Shown here: positions 1 to 8,354 of the stretch, piece after piece | How positions within the stretch are numbered: the first letter of the stretch is position 1 | Layout: every line of letters begins with the position of its first letter | Virus record (IMG/VR): IMGVR_UViG_3300031857_001069 | Location: 1-27,963 of that record | Source of the DNA: a virus | Strand: one strand, 5' to 3' | DNA: 27,963 nucleotides | Made by a program: the position numbers and the translations under genes | The notes under the pieces: model-generated | Told to the model about the DNA's origin: nothing | What the model saw: only the letters and a program-made list of their open reading frames with translations | The model's database searches: none

Positions 1-158
1 CCAGTTCCAGATGGACCTGTACAAAATATGATATCATTTTCAATGATAGATCTAATATAATCTTTTTGATTTTCTGTTTTTGCCACTAAGACATTTTGTT
101 TAGGCTCTTGTTTGGATTTTTTATTTTTTTTCGAATTGTTATGTGCCGCTGCTGCCAA
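1..158 (-). CDS. phoH: PhoH-like ATPase, N-terminal part (runs off the window)
   Basis: About 52 N-terminal codons of a PhoH-family P-loop ATPase are visible. After a Lys/Asn/Ser-rich leader comes TENQKDYIRSI, then NDIIFCTGPSGTG, the start of the Walker A loop; the rest lies beyond base 1. PhoH-like proteins are common in phages; their role is unsettled, with nucleotide binding and RNA-related roles proposed. No ATG is available after the in-frame stop upstream. The best start is TTG at 156-158, with GGGGAG nine bases before it, which puts the start inside the 3' end of the dUTPase gene in another frame and suggests translational coupling. Family call is firm from the motif; the exact start is inferred. 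Confidence 0.82.
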   Translation of the reverse strand, partial: MAAAAHNNSKKNKKSKQEPKQNVLVAKTENQKDYIRSIIENDIIFCTGPSGT

Positions 159-564
159 AGCCGTTGTCTCCCCGTTGCGAGGAACCTAACGATTCATGGA
201 CCTCCATAATTACGCGAGGAACCTCTTGGAATATAATCTGAGCGATTCTATCCCCGGTTTGTATACTAACATGTTCATCTGAAGTGTTGTATAAACAAAC
301 CATTATTTCTCCTCTATATCCACTATCTACAACTCCAGCTAAAACATCTATGCCACGTTTAACAGATAGACCCGATCTAGGCCAAATTAAACCAGCAAAA
401 TGTTCTGGCATTTGTAGTGCTATCCCAGTACTGACAGTCTTGCGTTGTTTTGATGGGATGATGGTATCAACGCTTGAGTATAAATCAAAACCAGCATCGT
501 TAATGTTTGCCTTAGTTGGAACATTTGCTCTATCATTTAATAGTTGAACTCTTACAAGGTTCAT
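139..564 (-). CDS. dut: dUTPase (trimeric, Dut family)
   Basis: Hydrolyses dUTP to dUMP and PPi, keeping uracil out of phage DNA and supplying dUMP to the thymidylate synthase encoded at 18258-18908. All five motifs of the homotrimeric family are present in order: AGFDLYSS (about 24-31), PRSGLSVKRG (62-71), GVVDSGYRGEI (77-87) with the catalytic Asp, GDRIAQIIF (104-112) and the C-terminal RGDNGFGSSGT, which closes over the nucleotide. At 141 residues the length is normal. Its ATG overlaps the nrdB stop as ATGA, so it is probably translated by coupling in an nrdA-nrdB-dut-phoH operon. Confidence 0.96.
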   Translation of the reverse strand: MNLVRVQLLNDRANVPTKANINDAGFDLYSSVDTIIPSKQRKTVSTGIALQMPEHFAGLIWPRSGLSVKRGIDVLAGVVDSGYRGEIMVCLYNTSDEHVSIQTGDRIAQIIFQEVPRVIMEVHESLGSSQRGDNGFGSSGT

Positions 565-1640
565 ATATCAATTCCTCCAAAATCTGTTTCTTCAAGATCG
601 TTTTTACTGGCACCAATTTTGTATGATGTAATTTCGTGTTCCTGTGGTGCTACTTGTACAGATTCACTGTTCATCCAAGGATCAGTCCATCCAGAAATTG
701 GATTTCTGCACCCTTTATCATATTGTAGCCCAATATTCTTTCTACGACTCATGCACAGCCAATCTATATATTCTGCCATTACCTTTTCATTAAGACCTAT
801 AATTGATCCATCTTTGAATAGATACTCTGACCATGCTTTTTCTTCATTCGCCGCCGATTCAAACATTTGTATGGCTTCTTCTTCGCATTCTTCTGCAATT
901 TTAATAAATCCTTCATCCGGATTAGTTCTCAAAATCTTAATTATTTCTTGAGTATTGTAAAGATGCAGAGCCTCATCACGCTTGATAAGTTTAATAATAT
1001 CGGCATTACCGATCATCTTCTTGTTCTCAGCAAAAGCAAATGCACAAATAAATGATACATAAAATCTTACTGCTTCAAGTATATTGACGCTTATGAGAGT
1101 TAGGTAAATCTGCTTTTTTATATCTTTAAGCTTGCCGGAATGTCCTATTTCTCTCAGAGCGTTGTATTCTTTAATGGCTACATTGGCCCGTTTTAATATT
1201 TCTTTGTCTGTTAAACAACTGTCTAGTATTTCACTAGGATTGTTGTATACATTCTTAATAATATATGTATAGCTATAGCTATGGATTTGTTCAAAAAACT
1301 GCCAAACGTTCATGCAGGCTTCTAGCTCTGGATTAGAAACGTATTGAGTTAATGTAGGGACGCCTCTGCAAATAACACTGTCCATCATAGTCTGATACTT
1401 TAAGTTAGACGTAAAGATGAACTTCTCATTTGCTGACATTATATCGTCATTTTTGAAGTCATTTCTGTCTTTCTTTAATTCTATTTCTTCTGGCCTCCAG
1501 AAGAATTCTATCTGTTTCTTATATAGATCAAAGAATACGGGGTACTTAAACTTATCGTATCTTTGTAGTGATAGATCTTCGCCAAGGAATAATGGCTGAG
1601 ACAGATAATCTACATTGTGTTTATTCAATATTGTTTTCAT
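561..1640 (-). CDS. nrdB: Class Ia ribonucleotide reductase, small (radical) subunit
   Basis: Carries the diiron-tyrosyl radical that drives reduction of ribonucleotides by NrdA. It aligns along its length with enterobacterial NrdB. Counted from the ATG, metal ligands are D87 (TMMDS), E117 and H120 (EQIH), E189 (LEAVRFYVSF), E223 and H226 (RDEALH); the radical tyrosine is Y124 in SYSYTYI. The C-terminus is acidic and hydrophobic, as expected for the tail that docks on NrdA. I chose the ATG at 1640 over a TTG three codons upstream because it overlaps the nrdA stop as ATGA. It is 359 residues, a usual size, with no intein or intron interruption. Confidence 0.97.
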   Translation of the reverse strand: MKTILNKHNVDYLSQPLFLGEDLSLQRYDKFKYPVFFDLYKKQIEFFWRPEEIELKKDRNDFKNDDIMSANEKFIFTSNLKYQTMMDSVICRGVPTLTQYVSNPELEACMNVWQFFEQIHSYSYTYIIKNVYNNPSEILDSCLTDKEILKRANVAIKEYNALREIGHSGKLKDIKKQIYLTLISVNILEAVRFYVSFICAFAFAENKKMIGNADIIKLIKRDEALHLYNTQEIIKILRTNPDEGFIKIAEECEEEAIQMFESAANEEKAWSEYLFKDGSIIGLNEKVMAEYIDWLCMSRRKNIGLQYDKGCRNPISGWTDPWMNSESVQVAPQEHEITSYKIGASKNDLEETDFGGIDI

Positions 1641-3865
1641 ATAGCACAAGCCCCCGATTCACAATTGGTTTCTTTTTCTGTTGCACCGTCACCGTCAGGG
1701 GTATTACAGTAATAAAAGTTCTTTACACCATATTTATACCCGTAAATTTGATCTTTTATTAAGATACTCAAGGGTATATTGCCGTCTGGATAATGGGCAT
1801 AATTGTAGTACAAATTAACACTAATGCTCATGTCAACAAATTTTTGAAGTACGGCACAAATATTTAAAATGGCCTTATTACTTTCCATTTCCCAAGCCAA
1901 GCTGTAATAATTTTTTCTTGAGGCATAATTTGGAACTAACTGTTTTAGAACTCCATTTTTTGCCTTTTTGTAAGACATAAGATTACGAACTGGCTCAATG
2001 CCGTTTGTACTGTTTTGTATTACACTAGATGATTCACATGGCATGATTGCTGTAACGGTTGAATGTCTAAGGCCAAACTTTGCTATTCTGGATCGCAGAC
2101 CTTCCCAATCCATAGTATACTCTGGAGCAACAAGTTCGTCAACTGTTTTTTTGTACCAATCTATTGGTAATAATCCTCTAGAATATTTTGTCTCATCGAA
2201 TTTAGAACATGGTCCAAACTTTTCTGCTAACTTGCATGACTCATTTAGCAAATGCCACTGAATTTGCTCCATAGTTTCATGGACTAGTTTAAGAGTCTCC
2301 TTATCCTCATACTTCAATTTGTTCTTTGCTAAGAATGCGGCAAAATTTGTTATACCAATACCAAGAGATCTTCTATTTTTAGTGAAGTTTTTTCCAGCCT
2401 CAACTGGATAATCTTGATAGTCTATAATAGATTCTAATGATTTCACAGCAATTGAACAGGCTTTTTGTAGATCTTTTTCATCTTCTATTTCAAATAGATT
2501 TAATGCTGATAGAATACAAATACCAATCTCACCTTCTTTATCATCTATGGATGATATTGGTTTAGTTGGATGAATAATTTCTTGGCAAAGATTGCTCATA
2601 TAAACTGGTGCGTCCCATGATCCATGCTCATTGGCATTATCAATATTCATTACATAAATACGACCAGTTTCTAATCTTTCTTTTGTGAAAATTTCTGCTA
2701 ACTTTCTGGCACTAATCTTTTTCTTCATCTTGATATAGCGAGCATTTTCGTACTTCTCATATAGCTTTTTGAAGTCTTCATTGTTGTTCATGGCTGAATA
2801 TAATCCGCCAGTTTCATGTGGACTCATAAGCGTAATATCTTCATTCTTAATTAAACGCTCATAAAATAGTTTATTGAACTGCACTGAGTAATCTAGTTTT
2901 CTTACTCTGTTATCGTCAGTTCCGGCGTTATTCTTTAGTACCATAATATCTTCAATTTCATAGTGCCAAAATGGAATATGCACAGTTGCAGAACCGCCGC
3001 GAATTCCATTTTGACTTGTAGCCTTTACGGCAGACTCAAAAACTTTGAGATATGGTATTAAGCCAGTGTGGACTACTTCACCGCCCCTAATGCTTGAATT
3101 AATTGGTCTAATTCTGCCAATATTTAATCCTATACCGGCTCTTCTTGCTGTATATTTACCAACTGCGTGTACGCTAGAGAATATGGAATCAAGATCGTCT
3201 TCTACGTCTACTAAAACACAGCTTGCAAATTGTTTAATTTTAGTCCTCACACCGGCCATTATTGGTGTAGGAAGATTTATCTTGAAGGTTGAGAAGCATT
3301 CATATGCCTCTTCTACCTCGTCCACAGTGTCAAATAGAGACATAGCAATGCACATGTATGCAAACTGGGGAGTTTCATACATTTCGCTCGTTAGTCGATT
3401 TTTAATCAGATACTTGTCTATCATCTGCTGCAAGCCAGCGTATGTGAATAGATAATCTCTGTCGTGATCAATAAATTTTTCTATGTGATTAATCTGATCT
3501 TTTGACCATTTAGATAAAATATCAGCATCATATACGCCAGCTTCAATATTATTAGATATATGAGAAAATAGACTTGGTGGTGAGTCATGTTTTTCCCAAA
3601 GGTCTTTTCTTAAAGACATATTGAGTAGCCTAGATGCCACATATTGATAGTTTGGCTTGCTAGGTGAAGTCAAATCATTCGCAGACTTAATAAGTATTTG
3701 ATGAATTTCTTGGGTAGTTATGCCATCTCTTAGAGAAAGGTTGGCATTCATCTCTATGTCTGACCACGAAACATTTGCAATATCTTTGATTGCCCACTCT
3801 ACAACCTTGTGAATCTTTTCAACTGTATATACCTCAAAACTCCCGTTCCTTTTTTGAACGCGCAT
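1637..3865 (-). CDS. nrdA: Class Ia ribonucleotide reductase, large (catalytic) subunit
   Basis: Reduces NDPs to dNDPs with NrdB. An N-terminal ATP-cone begins VQKRNGSFEVYTVEKIHK, implying allosteric activity control. Active-site residues are C216 and C450 (redox pair), and N425, C427 and E429 in SNLCQEI. The radical-transfer tyrosines are Y718-Y719 (FYYCNT), and the tail CESGAC (C735/C740) is the thioredoxin/glutaredoxin-reduced pair. At 742 residues it is standard length and uninterrupted. First gene of the nrdA-nrdB-dut-phoH run; a 29-base gap separates it from the upstream membrane-protein gene. The CESGAC tail needs a cytosolic reductant, which the secreted thioredoxin at 24495-24836 could not supply. 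Confidence 0.97.
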   Translation of the reverse strand: MRVQKRNGSFEVYTVEKIHKVVEWAIKDIANVSWSDIEMNANLSLRDGITTQEIHQILIKSANDLTSPSKPNYQYVASRLLNMSLRKDLWEKHDSPPSLFSHISNNIEAGVYDADILSKWSKDQINHIEKFIDHDRDYLFTYAGLQQMIDKYLIKNRLTSEMYETPQFAYMCIAMSLFDTVDEVEEAYECFSTFKINLPTPIMAGVRTKIKQFASCVLVDVEDDLDSIFSSVHAVGKYTARRAGIGLNIGRIRPINSSIRGGEVVHTGLIPYLKVFESAVKATSQNGIRGGSATVHIPFWHYEIEDIMVLKNNAGTDDNRVRKLDYSVQFNKLFYERLIKNEDITLMSPHETGGLYSAMNNNEDFKKLYEKYENARYIKMKKKISARKLAEIFTKERLETGRIYVMNIDNANEHGSWDAPVYMSNLCQEIIHPTKPISSIDDKEGEIGICILSALNLFEIEDEKDLQKACSIAVKSLESIIDYQDYPVEAGKNFTKNRRSLGIGITNFAAFLAKNKLKYEDKETLKLVHETMEQIQWHLLNESCKLAEKFGPCSKFDETKYSRGLLPIDWYKKTVDELVAPEYTMDWEGLRSRIAKFGLRHSTVTAIMPCESSSVIQNSTNGIEPVRNLMSYKKAKNGVLKQLVPNYASRKNYYSLAWEMESNKAILNICAVLQKFVDMSISVNLYYNYAHYPDGNIPLSILIKDQIYGYKYGVKNFYYCNTPDGDGATEKETNCESGACAI

Positions 3866-3894
3866 TATCTACCCTTTCTTTTGTCAATCGTCAA

Positions 3895-4530
3895 TTATTC
3901 GTTAAATAGCTTTTTGAAGAGTCTTTCAAGTATGAACTTTAATATGACAGGCAATACAACATACAAAAGCAAGAATGTCAAAAATACAGATCCGTGACGA
4001 ACTTCTTCGTCTTCTTTTATATTGGATATTACGAAATCTTTGCAGTCTCTTTTTAGCTGCCTTCTTGTATACTTGTCACAATTAGAAAAATCCATTCCGC
4101 CTTGGTTAGCTATTGTAGCCCATTCGCCAGCGTAGTGCAAACACTTTTTAGCCAAAAAGTTTCTTTCTTCATCTGGATACTCAGAGTTGATCTGTGATTC
4201 GATGTCGCTAAAATTTAATGAACTACCAAATAGCATCTCAGAATTGTCATCATAAGTAAAGTTTATGTCTGGAAGGTACTTTAACTTAAGTGTACCACCT
4301 ACTTTGCCCAAAGTCAAGCCCTGTACATATGCACTAAGCTTAATAAATTTTTTCCAAGTTACTTTTGGCAAAGATTCGGTAAATGACAAAATGATGTTTT
4401 CAGATGTATCTTTTACAATCTTTATGTCAAGAGGTTGGGGAAAGCTTATATTTACATTTTTGATGTCATAACCATTCTTAGAGAATATAAAGTCAACAAT
4501 TTGTTTTATTTGAGAAATCGGTATAGCCAT
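3895..4530 (-). CDS. Hypothetical protein with C-terminal membrane anchor
   Basis: I do not recognise a family. The 211-residue protein starts MAIPISQIKQIVDF, has a mostly polar body with beta-like stretches, a basic/Cys segment near 150-165 (CDKYTRRQLKRDCKDF), and one strong hydrophobic segment at about 181-201 followed by a basic end (LERLFKKLFNE). This looks like a tail-anchored inner-membrane protein with its bulk in the cytoplasm. It follows the 4534-5004 gene by three bases and precedes nrdA, so the RNR operon may be transcribed together with this membrane-protein block. Function unknown. Confidence 0.75.
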   Translation of the reverse strand: MAIPISQIKQIVDFIFSKNGYDIKNVNISFPQPLDIKIVKDTSENIILSFTESLPKVTWKKFIKLSAYVQGLTLGKVGGTLKLKYLPDINFTYDDNSEMLFGSSLNFSDIESQINSEYPDEERNFLAKKCLHYAGEWATIANQGGMDFSNCDKYTRRQLKRDCKDFVISNIKEDEEVRHGSVFLTFLLLYVVLPVILKFILERLFKKLFNE

Positions 4531-4533
4531 TGT

Positions 4534-5004
4534 CTACTTTCTTTGTATTAAAGCCCAAGCTAGGCCCATAAATACTTCTGATAATTCAACTTTTTCTACT
4601 TCGGTTAACTTATGATTGTCATCTCCACCGCAAGCAGATGTAATTAGATTGATAATTTTATCATCTAGTCCAGAATACTTATCCGACATTGCGCCATTAA
4701 AAAATTCTTTAGCGGATAGAGATAAAACATCATTGACTTGCTGTAATTGAGCATCATAATTTTTTACTCTAGTAGCAAATTCTTGGCTATATATTGCCAT
4801 CTTAGCCCTATCAGTCGGGTCTGTTATAAGATCAGACGTTGATTGAACTAAGGTTAAAATTCTTTCATTTGGCTTATCTATATTTAGTATTGCTACATCC
4901 GGTTTAGGAGAAATGTTTGGGAGCAATGGGCCTAACTGCATTGTTAGACCTATACCAATTAATACTAAAGCAATTATATTTTTGACATTAAGAAACTTTT
5001 GCAT
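4534..5004 (-). CDS. Hypothetical membrane-anchored protein
   Basis: 156 residues of unknown function. An N-terminal hydrophobic segment at about 8-28 (NVKNIIALVLIGIGLTMQLG) is preceded by a basic start, reading as a signal anchor with no clear cleavage site; the remaining soluble domain would face the periplasm. The C-terminal part is helical and ends MGLAWALIQRK. The gene overlaps the next upstream gene (4988-5281) by 17 bases. Four consecutive genes (3895-5592) encode proteins with single membrane segments or a lipid anchor, suggesting a cell-envelope module; holin, spanin or superinfection-exclusion roles are possible but unproven. Confidence 0.72.
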   Translation of the reverse strand: MQKFLNVKNIIALVLIGIGLTMQLGPLLPNISPKPDVAILNIDKPNERILTLVQSTSDLITDPTDRAKMAIYSQEFATRVKNYDAQLQQVNDVLSLSAKEFFNGAMSDKYSGLDDKIINLITSACGGDDNHKLTEVEKVELSEVFMGLAWALIQRK

Positions 5005-5281
5005 TTGTATCCTCTTCTATGACCTTATTCAATAAAGGAAATACTTCATCAAGTTTATCAGACGCAACTTTCAAATCATATTGATCGCATTTGCTTTTGA
5101 GTTGATACCATAGACTGACTATTTCTAAAAATCCTTCTTCTTTTTTTACAGTCTCTATAATTTCTACTTTTGCTTTAGATTTAGCAAACAGCTTTGAGAT
5201 TAAATATGGTACGTCAATTAGATTAGATGCTAATATAAGCACACCTACTACTAAAAACCAAATACTCAGATTAGTATACAT
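4988..5281 (-). CDS. Hypothetical small membrane protein
   Basis: 97 residues. A single N-terminal hydrophobic segment (about 6-28, IWFLVVGVLILASNLI) is followed by a highly charged helical domain (EIIETVKKEEGF onward). The ATG has a strong SD, GAGGT with a five-base spacer. Its 3' end overlaps the start of the 4534-5004 gene. The topology resembles holin-accessory or i-spanin-like proteins (one TM plus a charged helix), and the next gene upstream encodes a lipoprotein. A spanin pair is therefore conceivable, but no family signature supports it and I leave it unassigned. Confidence 0.72.
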   Translation of the reverse strand: MYTNLSIWFLVVGVLILASNLIDVPYLISKLFAKSKAKVEIIETVKKEEGFLEIVSLWYQLKSKCDQYDLKVASDKLDEVFPLLNKVIEEDTNAKVS

Positions 5282-5283
5282 TG

Positions 5284-5592
5284 TTACCTCACGTTAGTGG
5301 TCTTTGAATGATATGGGCATACGGTCTTATGACCGTCGCCCTGTACAATTATTCCAGTTCCCTTGCAAATGCACTTTGCTGGATCTGGATCTGTATCCAC
5401 CACGGGTTTTGGAGATGGATCAGACTTAAATACTTCTTTTTCTGCACTATTGAATGCAGTTTTGCACTGTTCTTGCCACTCCGTTACATAAGAAGAGTAC
5501 ATATTTGTTATATCTTCTGGATTGACACAAAATATTGGCTGAGTACATCCAGCAAGAAACATACAAATTACTAATGCTATATAATTTTTCAT
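5284..5592 (-). CDS. Small lipoprotein with a Cys/His zinc-type motif
   Basis: From the ATG at 5592 the protein reads MKNYIALVICMFLAGC, a short signal peptide ending in the lipobox LAGC with C16 as the lipidated residue. The mature part is short and polar with a Pro/Asp linker (SDPSPKPVVDTDPDP). It ends in CICKGTG...GDGHKTVCPYH, a Cys/His pattern like CxC-G-x-G zinc ribbons. Two in-frame starts lie upstream (ATG at 5601, TTG at 5610). I prefer 5592 because it lies one base after the stop of the upstream gene and gives the cleanest signal peptide. Probably in the periplasm or outer membrane; an o-spanin or exclusion lipoprotein are possibilities. Confidence 0.72.
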   Translation of the reverse strand: MKNYIALVICMFLAGCTQPIFCVNPEDITNMYSSYVTEWQEQCKTAFNSAEKEVFKSDPSPKPVVDTDPDPAKCICKGTGIIVQGDGHKTVCPYHSKTTNVR

Positions 5593-5593
5593 T

Positions 5594-5827
5594 TTATGCA
5601 TTTTTGTCAAAGTAGTATGCTACATCATCAAATCTATTTGTTAATCTAGTTTCATTAGCTGTGTATGAGTATGTTTTCTCGTACTCAAATGGACTAACTA
5701 GTGCTTGATAACTACCACTGCCAGCCACTGGAGCGCCTCTCCAGCAATATACGACCGCAGAACCGTTCTTTATATTGTCAAACGACGCTGTTGCACTTGT
5801 TACTACATCTGTTGTTGTTACTGCCAT
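5594..5827 (-). CDS. Small hypothetical protein, possibly virion-associated
   Basis: 77 residues, soluble, Thr/Ser/Ala/Tyr-rich (begins MAVTTTDVVTSATASFDN) with predicted beta character. The ATG has a GGAGC SD. No family recognised. Its composition resembles the Thr/Ala/Gly-rich proteins encoded at 7663-8280 and 20181-20519, which look like minor virion or decoration components, so a structural role is a guess. It lies between the papain-like peptidase and the lipoprotein with short gaps. Confidence 0.68.
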   Translation of the reverse strand: MAVTTTDVVTSATASFDNIKNGSAVVYCWRGAPVAGSGSYQALVSPFEYEKTYSYTANETRLTNRFDDVAYYFDKNA

Positions 5828-5845
5828 TGTATTGCTCCGTTTTTG

Positions 5846-6763
5846 TTAAAATTGATCTTTGAGTGTCCAAGTTACTTTTCTTGGTGGGAAACCATCTACA
5901 TCGCTAAAAACCCAAGATCCATTTGATGCTAACATTTCTGCCGCATCTCTTTCTCTAATCCAGAAACTGCCGTCAGGTTGATCTAAACGTTTTTCTCCGT
6001 TATTCCATCCGCCCCAAGAATTTTGGACTAAGAATAATGTTTCGTTATATATTTCATGGGTATCGTCCATACCTATCCAAGCCATCGCGTGCGCCCAAGA
6101 ACCAGACCTTGCTGCTATACCATTTTTATCTCTTCTAGAGCTAAATCCAGACATAGAGCATACGCTAATAGAATAACCATTAGCTAATGCATCTCTGGCT
6201 TGATCTACTGTGTTAATAAGACTTATGGTTTGTACTTGATGTTTCTTCGCAGAATGTACTAGTTCTTGTGGTACGCCAGTTCTGCCCCATTTTCCTCCGA
6301 CAGCACTATATTGAGATAGATCGTATTCTCCATACTTTTGACGAAGTAATATTCCGCCAGTTTCATTTACGAACTTGGCCGCACCTGCACAGGTCATTCC
6401 TTCTCCACCATGACCACGGGAACCGTAGATGCCTTCCGTGGCACCACGGGCAACAAAGTCTTCTCGTTGTCCACCTATAATTTCACAGCTTCTTGTGATA
6501 TCTACGGCATTTCGCGTAGCATGTGAAACACAATCTCCTTGGAGTTGTCTTTCAGAAGGACCAAAAGATGGATCAAACTTTAGTAAATTTTTAAATGGTA
6601 AGGCTAGTTTACCTTTGCCGCTACCATACAAGTCATAAGCCGCCACACCAAACAAAGGGTGAGGAAGCTTCCCCAAAAGTTTATCTAGTTCTTTTGGGTC
6701 ACAATATGATCCTACAAAGCCTTCTTTATAGGCTTTTAACAAATCTTTTGGTGCTTTAAACAT
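5846..6763 (-). CDS. Papain-like cysteine peptidase (C1-type)
   Basis: Shows the papain signature in order: the oxyanion Gln and nucleophile in QLQGDCVSHATRN (Q75, C78), the catalytic His in GSWAHAMAWIG (H225) and the Asn in VQNSWGGW (N248), numbered from the ATG at 6763. A TTG start 11 codons upstream would overlap the previous gene; I prefer the ATG, one base after that gene's stop. At 305 residues there is no obvious signal peptide or long pro-domain, although 1-65 could act as one. Possible roles are prohead or virion-protein maturation, an injected virion enzyme, or cleavage of host proteins. The fold is clear; the substrate is unknown. Confidence 0.85.
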   Translation of the reverse strand: MFKAPKDLLKAYKEGFVGSYCDPKELDKLLGKLPHPLFGVAAYDLYGSGKGKLALPFKNLLKFDPSFGPSERQLQGDCVSHATRNAVDITRSCEIIGGQREDFVARGATEGIYGSRGHGGEGMTCAGAAKFVNETGGILLRQKYGEYDLSQYSAVGGKWGRTGVPQELVHSAKKHQVQTISLINTVDQARDALANGYSISVCSMSGFSSRRDKNGIAARSGSWAHAMAWIGMDDTHEIYNETLFLVQNSWGGWNNGEKRLDQPDGSFWIRERDAAEMLASNGSWVFSDVDGFPPRKVTWTLKDQF

Positions 6764-6764
6764 A

Positions 6765-6986
6765 TTACTTTGAATTATCCTTAGCCCATTTGACAATAGT
6801 GTTAATAACTACTACGACAACTGGGACCACTAAAGCTGACATATTGCCAAGATCTACTTTTGCTAGATTTTCGCCAACGTATGTTAATACGGCAGCTAAA
6901 CCTACTAATAAAGCATTCTTACCAACGGAAATTAGATCTGTGCTATTTAAAGCAAAAGGACCAGAACCATATTTTACTTCTGACAT
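6765..6986 (-). CDS. Small two-TM membrane protein, holin candidate
   Basis: 73 residues with two hydrophobic segments (about 21-40 and 50-67, the second VVPVVVVVINTIV) joined by a short polar turn, and a charged C-terminus (KWAKDNSK). The start has a strong SD (AAGGAG, eight-base spacer). Size and two-TM architecture fit class II holins, but no family motif is recognisable. The neighbours are a cysteine peptidase and a membrane PAS protein, not an obvious endolysin, so holin is only a candidate call. Confidence 0.72.
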   Translation of the reverse strand: MSEVKYGSGPFALNSTDLISVGKNALLVGLAAVLTYVGENLAKVDLGNMSALVVPVVVVVINTIVKWAKDNSK

Positions 6987-6988
6987 TG

Positions 6989-7582
6989 TTATATCTCCTT
7001 GAGTGTTGAAATACTGACTAAAAATCCTCCATGCTCTTTTTCGTTTATCCTATACGGAAATCCGATTAACTTAACCGTTTTTCCGTCTACTGTTTGTACT
7101 GTTTTGGCAAGTTTTCTGTTCATCTCTAAACAGGATTTTAGTTCATCAAATACTTCTTCTCTTTGATCTTCTTGTACATAATTCAACCAATCATAACCAT
7201 CTACACTGGTGATTACATCTTGTGTTAATTCGTAAAAATTATTATTAGTCCATGTGAGCCTTCCACTGTCATCTATCTCAAACAGAGCAACATCATTGTA
7301 ATGTAATGCTGCTTTAGTTCTTTGTTCTATTATCTTTTGGCGTTTTTCCATCCTATTGATAGTAGAGCGAAGATCTATCACAGTATCTTTTAAACTGTTG
7401 CCACCATTTGTCGTTAACTCTTTTCTAATAGTCTCTATAGACTTTGTTATTTCTTCTTGTCCTTTGACAAATTTTAGAGTTGGCTTTATTACTTTGACCC
7501 AAGCCAGACTAAAAAAAGTTCCTATTGCACCAAAAATACTACATAGTAGTGGTATATTTTGTGGATCTTTTATGTCTAGCAT
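6989..7582 (-). CDS. Membrane-anchored PAS-domain protein
   Basis: Domain order from the ATG at 7582 (SD GGAGGT, five-base spacer): one N-terminal TM at about 11-33, a charged helical/coiled-coil linker at about 38-92, then a PAS-like domain at about 93-193. The PAS signature is the run VALFEIDDSGRLTWTNNNFY, a YELT helix, GYDWLNYVQEDQRE (the usual WL-x-x-V-x-P-x-D-R segment) and a closing GGFLVSIS strand. No kinase, GGDEF or other output domain follows, so it may sense a ligand or redox state and signal by protein contact. Earlier in-frame codons lack an SD. PAS assignment rests on pattern recognition. Confidence 0.78.
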   Translation of the reverse strand: MLDIKDPQNIPLLCSIFGAIGTFFSLAWVKVIKPTLKFVKGQEEITKSIETIRKELTTNGGNSLKDTVIDLRSTINRMEKRQKIIEQRTKAALHYNDVALFEIDDSGRLTWTNNNFYELTQDVITSVDGYDWLNYVQEDQREEVFDELKSCLEMNRKLAKTVQTVDGKTVKLIGFPYRINEKEHGGFLVSISTLKEI

Positions 7583-7605
7583 TGTTACCTCCAAGTTGAA
7601 AGATA

Positions 7606-7642
7606 GGATAAAGTGCCTCAAGTTTCCAAGAGGCACTTATCC
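7606..7642 (-). terminator. Hairpin terminator after the 7663-8280 gene
   Basis: In the minus direction GGATAAGTGCCTC pairs with GAGGCACTTTATCC across a ten-base loop, a 13-bp stem with one bulge. The following tract (TATCTTTC) is only moderately U-rich, so termination may be partial. It separates the virion-like gene from the PAS gene. Confidence 0.6.
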
Positions 7643-7662
7643 ATAAAAACGAATGACAATAA

Positions 7663-8280
7663 TTATTCGTTGCTATCTTTAGCCTTGTAGGCAACATTGC
7701 GTGTTGGTAGTGCTGCTCCAAACCTGTAAGTTAATTCACCGGGTACTGCTCTACTTGTTGATGCAGCGTCATCTACAGCTGGATAATTACCACTTGTAGC
7801 AACGTAAGTAACAGCAGTACCAGCACCAGTGCCTCTGGTAAGACCGGGGAAATTACCGCTAGATGGCACAGCAAGAACATTGAACTCCTTAGTAGCATAA
7901 GTGCCAACTTGAGTAGTCTTTAGATTCTTATTAATTACAGCCTCTGTAGCACCACCGGGAATGGTTAAAAGAGTTGAAGCTGAACCGTTGATTTTACCAG
8001 CGTTGGTATCACCAGCGGCCATTAATAAAAATTCACTACCGGCAGGTGGAGTATAAGCAAATGTGCCAGCACTCTTTGCTTTTGTAACACCGTTAGGATC
8101 TGTATAATTTAGCGGTGCGGATGGTGTATCCTGCACCACTTTAGTACCATACTCTGGATTTGTGCCTAAATTAGTTCTTAGGGTTAAATCTGTTAGATTT
8201 TCAGACACATCGCCAGCCTGTAAAACAACGCCGCCGTCATTTCTGTATGGATTGCTATTATTAGCTTTTGTGGATGCCAT
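7663..8280 (-). CDS. Low-complexity virion-like protein
   Basis: 205 residues rich in Ala, Thr, Gly, Asn and Val, with no Cys, His or Trp; the body is a series of short beta-like stretches split by Gly/Pro/Asn turns. This composition suits an extended structural or decoration protein, but I recognise no family. It has the clearest single-gene expression unit on this side of the window: a late-type promoter motif at 8355-8370, an AAGGAG SD six bases before the ATG, and a hairpin terminator after the stop. The unit suggests strong late expression, supporting a virion role. Confidence 0.78.
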   Translation of the reverse strand: MASTKANNSNPYRNDGGVVLQAGDVSENLTDLTLRTNLGTNPEYGTKVVQDTPSAPLNYTDPNGVTKAKSAGTFAYTPPAGSEFLLMAAGDTNAGKINGSASTLLTIPGGATEAVINKNLKTTQVGTYATKEFNVLAVPSSGNFPGLTRGTGAGTAVTYVATSGNYPAVDDAASTSRAVPGELTYRFGAALPTRNVAYKAKDSNE

Positions 8281-8354
8281 ATTATTCTCCTTTTTGAATA
8301 GTAATTAAATTACAAATATTTTCATATCCGCATCCGTTAAAGTCCAATTCCTAT

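Noticed and set aside
3045-3455. Plus-strand frame of 136 codons opposite nrdA
   Set aside because: Antisense to conserved nrdA sequence with no start signal or recognisable domain.
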